Assembly: GCA_039989855.1 (NCBI GenBank)
Contig: JBDXGZ010000027.1
Span: forward strand, 140,839-204,838
Direction: 5' to 3'
From: CALFVT01 sp039989855
GTDB taxonomy: Bacteria > Pseudomonadota > Alphaproteobacteria > Caulobacterales > Maricaulaceae
DNA length: 64,000 nucleotides
The position numbers were made by a program, and so were the translations under genes. Within the stretch, counting starts at the first letter, position 1. Each line of letters begins with the position of its first letter. This document shows, in pieces, positions 59,559 to 64,000 of the stretch. The notes beneath the pieces were generated by a model that saw nothing but the letters and a program-made list of their open reading frames with translations, had not been told where the DNA came from and ran no database searches.

Positions 59559-60287
59559 CTATGCTCTGGCGCCGCGAGAACGCGAATCGCCTTGGTTATT
59601 ACCGCGAGACCGCGTATCACCTTGAGCATTCATCCGCTTTTCTTGCGCATACGGATCATGTTCCATGATCTCGCCTTTGTTAATCCATACTTTGATACCG
59701 ATGATGCCCATGGCCGTTAAAGCCCGAGCTACACCGTAATCAATATCAGCGCGAAGCGTGTGAAGAGGAACTGATCCCTCTTGATATTGCTCAACACGCG
59801 CAATCTCAGCACCACCGAGACGGCCACCAAGCTTGATTTTACAACCAAGAGCACCCATCCGCATGGCACTTTGCATCGCCCGCTTCATAGCACGGCGGAA
59901 AGACATCCGGCGCTCAAGCTGCTGCGCAATGCCGTCAGCGACAAGGTTGGCATCAACTTCTGGCTTACGAACTTCAACAAGGTTGATGAAGACCTCACCG
60001 TCAACCATCGTTGCAACTTTCTTACGTAGCTTCTCGATGTCCGATCCTTTTTTACCAATCACAACACCCGGACGCGCCGTGTAGATTGTGATGCGACATT
60101 TTTTGTGAGGACGCTCAATAATAATACGTGCAACAGATGCATTCTTAAGCGCCTCAAAAAGGAAGCCTCGAATGGCGAGATCTTGATGTAAAAGATCGCC
60201 ATATTCATTTGTATTTGCATACCAACGTGATTCCCATGTCCGGTTAATACCGAGACGCAAACCAATTGGATTGACCTTCTGACCCAT
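59559..60287 (-). CDS. rpsC: 30S ribosomal protein S3
   Basis: A 242-residue S3 with a KH domain (VVIGKKGSDIEKLRKKV) and the C-terminal LGGAEIARVEQYQEGSVPLH motif. The C-terminal tail carries two imperfect G-D-x-R-S-R-G repeats (GDTRSRGNNQGDSRSRG), longer than in E. coli. The start overlaps the rplV stop by one base (TAATG). Confidence 0.98.
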   Translation of the reverse strand: MGQKVNPIGLRLGINRTWESRWYANTNEYGDLLHQDLAIRGFLFEALKNASVARIIIERPHKKCRITIYTARPGVVIGKKGSDIEKLRKKVATMVDGEVFINLVEVRKPEVDANLVADGIAQQLERRMSFRRAMKRAMQSAMRMGALGCKIKLGGRLGGAEIARVEQYQEGSVPLHTLRADIDYGVARALTAMGIIGIKVWINKGEIMEHDPYAQEKRMNAQGDTRSRGNNQGDSRSRGARA

Positions 60288-60673
60288 TACGCAGTCTCCT
60301 CAGCTTCAACTTCGCGGACGACAATCGTCAGTTCAGAAAACGGTTTTAAGATACGTGCACCGCGACCGCGAGCTCTAGCGCGAAAGCGCTTCATGACAAG
60401 GTTTTTACCGACGTAGGCTTCAGAAACAACCAAGCTATCAATATCCAAATTGTGGTTATTTTCAGCATTAGCGATTGCGCTCTCTAAGCACTTCTTAACG
60501 TCATTTGAAATCCGCTTACGTGAGAATTCCAAATCAGCCAAAGCTTTATCAACTTTTGCACCGCGGATCATAGCCGCAACGAGATTGAGCTTTTGTGGGC
60601 TCGTCTTGATCATACGCAATTTTGCGAATGCTTCATTATCGGCCACACGGCGTGTATTCTTTGCTTTAGCCAT
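60287..60673 (-). CDS. rplV: 50S ribosomal protein L22
   Basis: A 128-residue L22 lining the exit tunnel. RMIKTSPQKLNLVAAMIRG and the tunnel-loop region KRFRARARGRGARILKPFSE are diagnostic. Confidence 0.98.
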   Translation of the reverse strand: MAKAKNTRRVADNEAFAKLRMIKTSPQKLNLVAAMIRGAKVDKALADLEFSRKRISNDVKKCLESAIANAENNHNLDIDSLVVSEAYVGKNLVMKRFRARARGRGARILKPFSELTIVVREVEAEETA

Positions 60674-60675
60674 GA

Positions 60676-60957
60676 CTATTTCCGCTTCGCTTTCTTATCG
60701 ACACCATGGCCGTAATATGTGCGCGTTGGTGAAAATTCGCCGAGCTTATGACCGACCATATCTTCATCAATCAAAACAGGAATGAACTTTTGTCCATTAT
60801 GCACCTGAAATGTCAGACCTACGAAGTTCGGCATAATAGTCGAACGACGTGACCACGTTTTAATTGGCTTTGGACGGCCGCCATCAGCGCGCGCCGCTTC
60901 CGCCTTCTTCAAGAGGTATCCGTCAACAAACGGACCTTTCCAGACTGAACGAGGCAT
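60676..60957 (-). CDS. rpsS: 30S ribosomal protein S19
   Basis: A 93-residue S19. MPRSVWKGPFVDGYLLKKAE and GEFSPTRTYYGHGVDKKAKR are signatures. It lies two bases before rplV. Confidence 0.98.
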   Translation of the reverse strand: MPRSVWKGPFVDGYLLKKAEAARADGGRPKPIKTWSRRSTIMPNFVGLTFQVHNGQKFIPVLIDEDMVGHKLGEFSPTRTYYGHGVDKKAKRK

Positions 60958-60968
60958 CTCAGCCCTCC

Positions 60969-61805
60969 CTAACGTTTCTTCTTCGCATGACGCGAACGAA
61001 TAATAAATTTGTCGGTAGCTTTGTTAGAACGCGTACGTGCGCCCTTCGTTGGCTTACCCCAAGGTGTCACAGGATGACGACCACCAGATGTACGACCTTC
61101 ACCACCACCGTGAGGGTGATCGACCGGGTTCATGGCAACGCCTCGAACTTGAGGACGCTTACCTAACCAGCGTTTACGGCCAGCCTTACCAAGGTTAATA
61201 TTCATGTGATCCGGATTTGATACCGCACCAACAGTCGCCATACATGTTTGGTGAACCATACGCATCTCGCCTGACTTTAGACGAACCTGCGCGTAACCAC
61301 CGTCACGACCAACAAGCTGAGCATATGTACCAGCTGAACGTGCAATCTGCCCGCCCTTACCTGGCTTCAACTCGATATTGTGAATGATTGTCCCAACAGG
61401 CATGGAGCGCAGCGGCATCGCATTACCTGGCTTCACATCAGCTTTTTCAGCCGCGATAACTTTATCGCCTTCTGACAAACGCTGCGGCGCAAGAATGTAA
61501 GACTTTTCACCATCTTTATATTCAACAAGCGCGATGAAAGCTGTTCTATTCGGATCATACTCAAGACGAAGAACTGTCGCTTCAACACCTAATTTACGGC
61601 GTTTGAAGTCAACCATTCTGTAAAGGCGCTTATGACCACCACCTTGGCGGCGCATAGTAATGCGGCCCGTATTGTTACGACCACCTTTTTTCGTCAAACC
61701 TTCAGTGAGCGACTTTTCAGGGCGCCCCTTATGAAGGTGAGACCGATCGACCTGCACAAGTGCACGACGAGACGGTGATGTTGGATTAAAAGTCTTTAAC
61801 GCCAT
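60969..61805 (-). CDS. rplB: 50S ribosomal protein L2
   Basis: A 278-residue L2, needed for peptidyl transferase. RKLGVEATVLRLEYDPNRTA and the C-terminal RGVAMNPVDHPHGGGEGRTS with the functional His are present. Confidence 0.98.
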   Translation of the reverse strand: MALKTFNPTSPSRRALVQVDRSHLHKGRPEKSLTEGLTKKGGRNNTGRITMRRQGGGHKRLYRMVDFKRRKLGVEATVLRLEYDPNRTAFIALVEYKDGEKSYILAPQRLSEGDKVIAAEKADVKPGNAMPLRSMPVGTIIHNIELKPGKGGQIARSAGTYAQLVGRDGGYAQVRLKSGEMRMVHQTCMATVGAVSNPDHMNINLGKAGRKRWLGKRPQVRGVAMNPVDHPHGGGEGRTSGGRHPVTPWGKPTKGARTRSNKATDKFIIRSRHAKKKR

Positions 61806-61814
61806 AACCCTACC

Positions 61815-62111
61815 CTATAGACCGCTTGCAATATCAATTGTGTCGCCGTCCTTAAGAGTAACAACGGCTTTTTTGATATCTTTGCGACGACCGGCAATGC
61901 CCCGGAAGCGCTTGGTTTTACCTTTAGTGACGATTGTGTTCACAGCCGTGACTGTTACGTTGAACAATTTTTCAATCGCTTCTTTAATTTCAGGTTTTGT
62001 TGCGGAGATAGCGACCTCAAAAACAACCTGATTATGTTCAGCCAAAATAGTCGTCTTTTCGGTAATAACCGGCGCTACGATGGCATCATAATGACGCGGA
62101 GCAGTACTCAT
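61815..62111 (-). CDS. rplW: 50S ribosomal protein L23
   Basis: A 98-residue L23 at the exit tunnel. APVITEKTTILAEHNQVVFE and VNTIVTKGKTKRFRG are diagnostic. It overlaps rplD by four bases (ATGA). Confidence 0.98.
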   Translation of the reverse strand: MSTAPRHYDAIVAPVITEKTTILAEHNQVVFEVAISATKPEIKEAIEKLFNVTVTAVNTIVTKGKTKRFRGIAGRRKDIKKAVVTLKDGDTIDIASGL

Positions 62112-62728
62112 TTTAGTCGAGCCTCCAAATCAGTGACAGCCTGCTTTGTCAGCACAAGTGTGTGACGCTTCAGAATATCATAAACATTAGCACCTTGGCT
62201 TGGTAGAACATCCACATTTGGAATGTTACGCGCTGCTTTGGCGAAATTCTCATCAACAGCATTTCCAGACAGAACCAAACCGTTGATAATTCCTAATTTC
62301 GTCAATGATTTTTGCAAATCAGACGTTTTAGCAACTTTCAAAGCCACATCATCCAAGATGATGATTTCTTTCGCAGCCACTTTAGCAGATAGCGCATGAC
62401 GCAATCCAAGGGCGCGAAACTTCTTTGTCAATTTGTGAGCGTGGGAGCGAACACGTGGGCCGTGGGCTTTACCACCCCCGCGGAACTGAGAAACAGATCC
62501 GTTACCGTGACGCGCTGTACCGCCGCCTTTTTGACGACCAATACGCTTGGTTGTCTTTTTAACTTCACCACGTTCTTGAACGTGATGTGTACCCGCTTGG
62601 CGTTTCGCTAATTGATAGCGAACCAAACGGTGTAAAATATCTTTACGCGGCTCTAGGCCGAAAACACCATCGTCAAGATCAACAGATCCAGACTTCTTGG
62701 CATCAAGTGTTTGAACATCCATTTTCAT
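62108..62728 (-). CDS. rplD: 50S ribosomal protein L4
   Basis: A 206-residue L4. The internal loop RIGRQKGGGTARHGNGSVSQ enters the exit tunnel; RALGLRHALSAKVA is a second marker. In E. coli L4 also represses the S10 operon; no such leader is evident here. Confidence 0.98.
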   Translation of the reverse strand: MKMDVQTLDAKKSGSVDLDDGVFGLEPRKDILHRLVRYQLAKRQAGTHHVQERGEVKKTTKRIGRQKGGGTARHGNGSVSQFRGGGKAHGPRVRSHAHKLTKKFRALGLRHALSAKVAAKEIIILDDVALKVAKTSDLQKSLTKLGIINGLVLSGNAVDENFAKAARNIPNVDVLPSQGANVYDILKRHTLVLTKQAVTDLEARLK

Positions 62729-62730
62729 GA

Positions 62731-63447
62731 CTATTCTTCCTCACCTTTGGCCGACGCAGCCGCGACTGCGACTTCGCGGAACTTACCTGGAACAGGAATC
62801 CCGTCCATCTTAACACCTTTAACAGCGTCACGAATTTCAACCCAGCCACCCTTTGAACCAGGGACCGCGCCCCGAACAAGAAGAAGGCCATCAGCCGCGT
62901 CAACACGCGCAACCACAAGATTTTGCATTGTACGACGACGTGCACCCATGTGACCCGCCATCTTCTTACCTTTGAAGACTTTACCCGGATCCTGACACTG
63001 ACCCGTCGAACCATGAGATCTATGCGAAATAGAAACACCATGCGTCGCTCGAAGGCCGCCGAAATTATGACGTTTCATAGCACCGGCAAAACCTTTACCG
63101 ATCGATGTGCCCGTTGCGTCAATCTTTTGACCTGGAACAAAATGATCCGCTGTCAATTCAAGACCAACATTGATAACATTTTCTGCATCAACACGGAATT
63201 CGCACAATTTCATTTTTGGCGTGACAGACGCTTTAGCAAAACGCTCACGTTCCGCCTTAGACACACGCCTAACTTTGGCTTCACCCGCACCAAGTTGGAG
63301 CGCCGTGTAACCATCACGATCTTCAGTTTTATGAGCAACAACCTGACAACCCTCTAGAGAGAGAACTGTGACAGGAACATGATTTCCGGCCTCATCATAG
63401 ACACGGGTCATACCCAATTTTTTAGCAATTACACCTGAGCGCAACAT
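62731..63447 (-). CDS. rplC: 50S ribosomal protein L3
   Basis: A 238-residue L3. LRSGVIAKKLGMTRVYDEAG is the N-terminal motif and GHMGARRRTMQNLVVARVD the central loop. It has a C-terminal Ala-rich EVAVAAASAKGEEE tail not in E. coli. Confidence 0.98.
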   Translation of the reverse strand: MLRSGVIAKKLGMTRVYDEAGNHVPVTVLSLEGCQVVAHKTEDRDGYTALQLGAGEAKVRRVSKAERERFAKASVTPKMKLCEFRVDAENVINVGLELTADHFVPGQKIDATGTSIGKGFAGAMKRHNFGGLRATHGVSISHRSHGSTGQCQDPGKVFKGKKMAGHMGARRRTMQNLVVARVDAADGLLLVRGAVPGSKGGWVEIRDAVKGVKMDGIPVPGKFREVAVAAASAKGEEE

Positions 63448-63449
63448 AA

Positions 63450-63764
63450 TTAAGCTCCCAGCTTGATCTCAACGTCAACACCTGCTGCAAGATCGAGCTT
63501 CATCAGCGCGTCTACAGTTTGCGGTGTCGGGTCGACAATATCCAACATTCTCTTGTGCGTGCGAATTTCAAACTGCTCGCGAGACTTTTTATTAACGTGT
63601 GGCGAACGATTCACCGTGAATTTTTCAATCCGAGTCGGAAGCGGAATAGGTCCACGTACTGTGGCGCCTGTGCGCTTTGCCGTATTTACGATTTCCGCAG
63701 TGGAATTATCCAGAATGCGATGATCGAAGGCTTTAAGCCGGATGCGAATATTTTGACGTTCCAT
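63450..63764 (-). CDS. rpsJ: 30S ribosomal protein S10
   Basis: A 104-residue S10 (NusE), also part of antitermination complexes. RIRLKAFDHRILDNSTAEIV and GPIPLPTRIEKFTVNRSPHV are diagnostic. It is the first gene of the S10 cluster, 95 nt after tuf. Confidence 0.98.
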   Translation of the reverse strand: MERQNIRIRLKAFDHRILDNSTAEIVNTAKRTGATVRGPIPLPTRIEKFTVNRSPHVNKKSREQFEIRTHKRMLDIVDPTPQTVDALMKLDLAAGVDVEIKLGA

Positions 63765-63822
63765 AACTTTATCCAGTTTCCGATGCCCGTATTGTTTTTA
63801 TACCAACACTGTCAAACAACAA

Positions 63823-63850
63823 ACCAGACCGAGATAACTCGCGGTCTGGT
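63823..63850 (-). terminator. Terminator after tuf
   Basis: ACCAGACC (63823-63830) pairs with GGTCTGGT (63843-63850), with an added GAG/CTC inner stem. The minus strand then reads TTTGTTGTTTG, a moderate T-rich tract. It lies ten bases after the tuf stop and would partly separate the str operon end from rpsJ. Confidence 0.65.
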
Positions 63851-63859
63851 AAAGAATTA

Positions 63860-64000
63860 CTACTCAATAATTTTAGCGACGACGCCGGCACCGACTGTAC
63901 GGCCACCTTCACGGATCGCGAAGCGAAGCTTCTCTTCCATGGCGATTGGCACGATCAGCTCAACATTCACATGAACATTATCGCCAGGCATAACCATTTC
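63860..64000 (-). CDS. tuf: Elongation factor Tu, C-terminal end (partial)
   Basis: The last 46 codons of EF-Tu lie in the window; the rest is beyond its right edge. The visible domain III end reads EMVMPGDNVHVNVELIVPIA, then EEKLRFAIREGGRTVGAGVV and AKIIE. EF-Tu delivers aminoacyl-tRNA to the ribosome. The gene order tuf-rpsJ is the usual str-S10 junction. Confidence 0.97.
   Translation of the reverse strand, partial: EMVMPGDNVHVNVELIVPIAMEEKLRFAIREGGRTVGAGVVAKIIE

Noticed and set aside
1..64000. tRNA, rRNA, prophage or insertion sequence
   Set aside because: No cloverleaf-like sequence, rRNA segment, transposase or integrase was recognised on reading the intergenic regions and proteins.

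Overview
The window looks like chromosomal DNA of a marine-type alphaproteobacterium with moderate GC content. A relative of the Hyphomonadaceae/Maricaulales is my best guess. The evidence is the DUF1674 (SdhAF4) gene next to rsmB, the nfu-tsaB-rimI-fur-miaB cluster, the valine-degradation genes mmsA/mmsB, a short-LID adenylate kinase and an S10-spc-alpha ribosomal cluster lacking rpmJ. The genus is inference. I see no rRNA, tRNA, insertion sequence, prophage or CRISPR array.

Layout. 1-5.2 kb: exported or lipid-anchored proteins of unknown role, sdhAF4, rsmB and a YceI lipoprotein. 5.3-10.6 kb: a minus-strand operon (acyl-CoA synthetase, DUF924, alpha/beta hydrolase, GST, SelO). Upstream of it lies a sigma-54-type promoter that appears to drive a short structured RNA ending in an intrinsic terminator. 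10.9-18.7 kb: acyl-CoA and valine catabolism (crotonase, CitE-like lyase, IclR regulator, FAD monooxygenase, mmsB, acyl-CoA dehydrogenase, mmsA). 19-29.5 kb: unknown secreted proteins, miaB, fur, rimI, tsaB, nfu, two tandem PDZ-M48 lipoprotein peptidases, a LuxR solo and msrA. 29.5-35.6 kb: photolyase, a kinase-like/homoserine dehydrogenase fusion without ACT domains, DUF983, and metX-metB behind a SAM-I-type riboswitch.

35.7-47.6 kb is a branched-chain amino acid supercluster, ilvD-ilvC-ilvB-orf-ilvN-leuA-orf-leuC-leuD-leuB-ilvA. It is preceded by a 37-codon leader peptide rich in Val/Ile/Leu and a classical attenuator. The ilvB and ilvN starts carry copies of a ribosome-binding-site repeat; the ilvB copies are a 42-bp unit in perfect triplicate period. 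Two orphan genes overlap or abut the biosynthetic genes.

49.3-64 kb is the S10-spc-alpha ribosomal protein cluster on the minus strand, from the end of tuf through rpsJ to rplQ, with secY, adk and rpoA. Its most striking member is an L15 protein with a Lys/Ala-rich linker and a C-terminal DUF2853-like domain. It is followed by an intrinsic-terminator-like palindrome before secY.

The best candidates for something undescribed are the L15-DUF2853 fusion, the sigma-54/sRNA locus, the translation-start repeat, the ACT-less kinase-homoserine dehydrogenase fusion, and the set of small orphan genes embedded in conserved operons.
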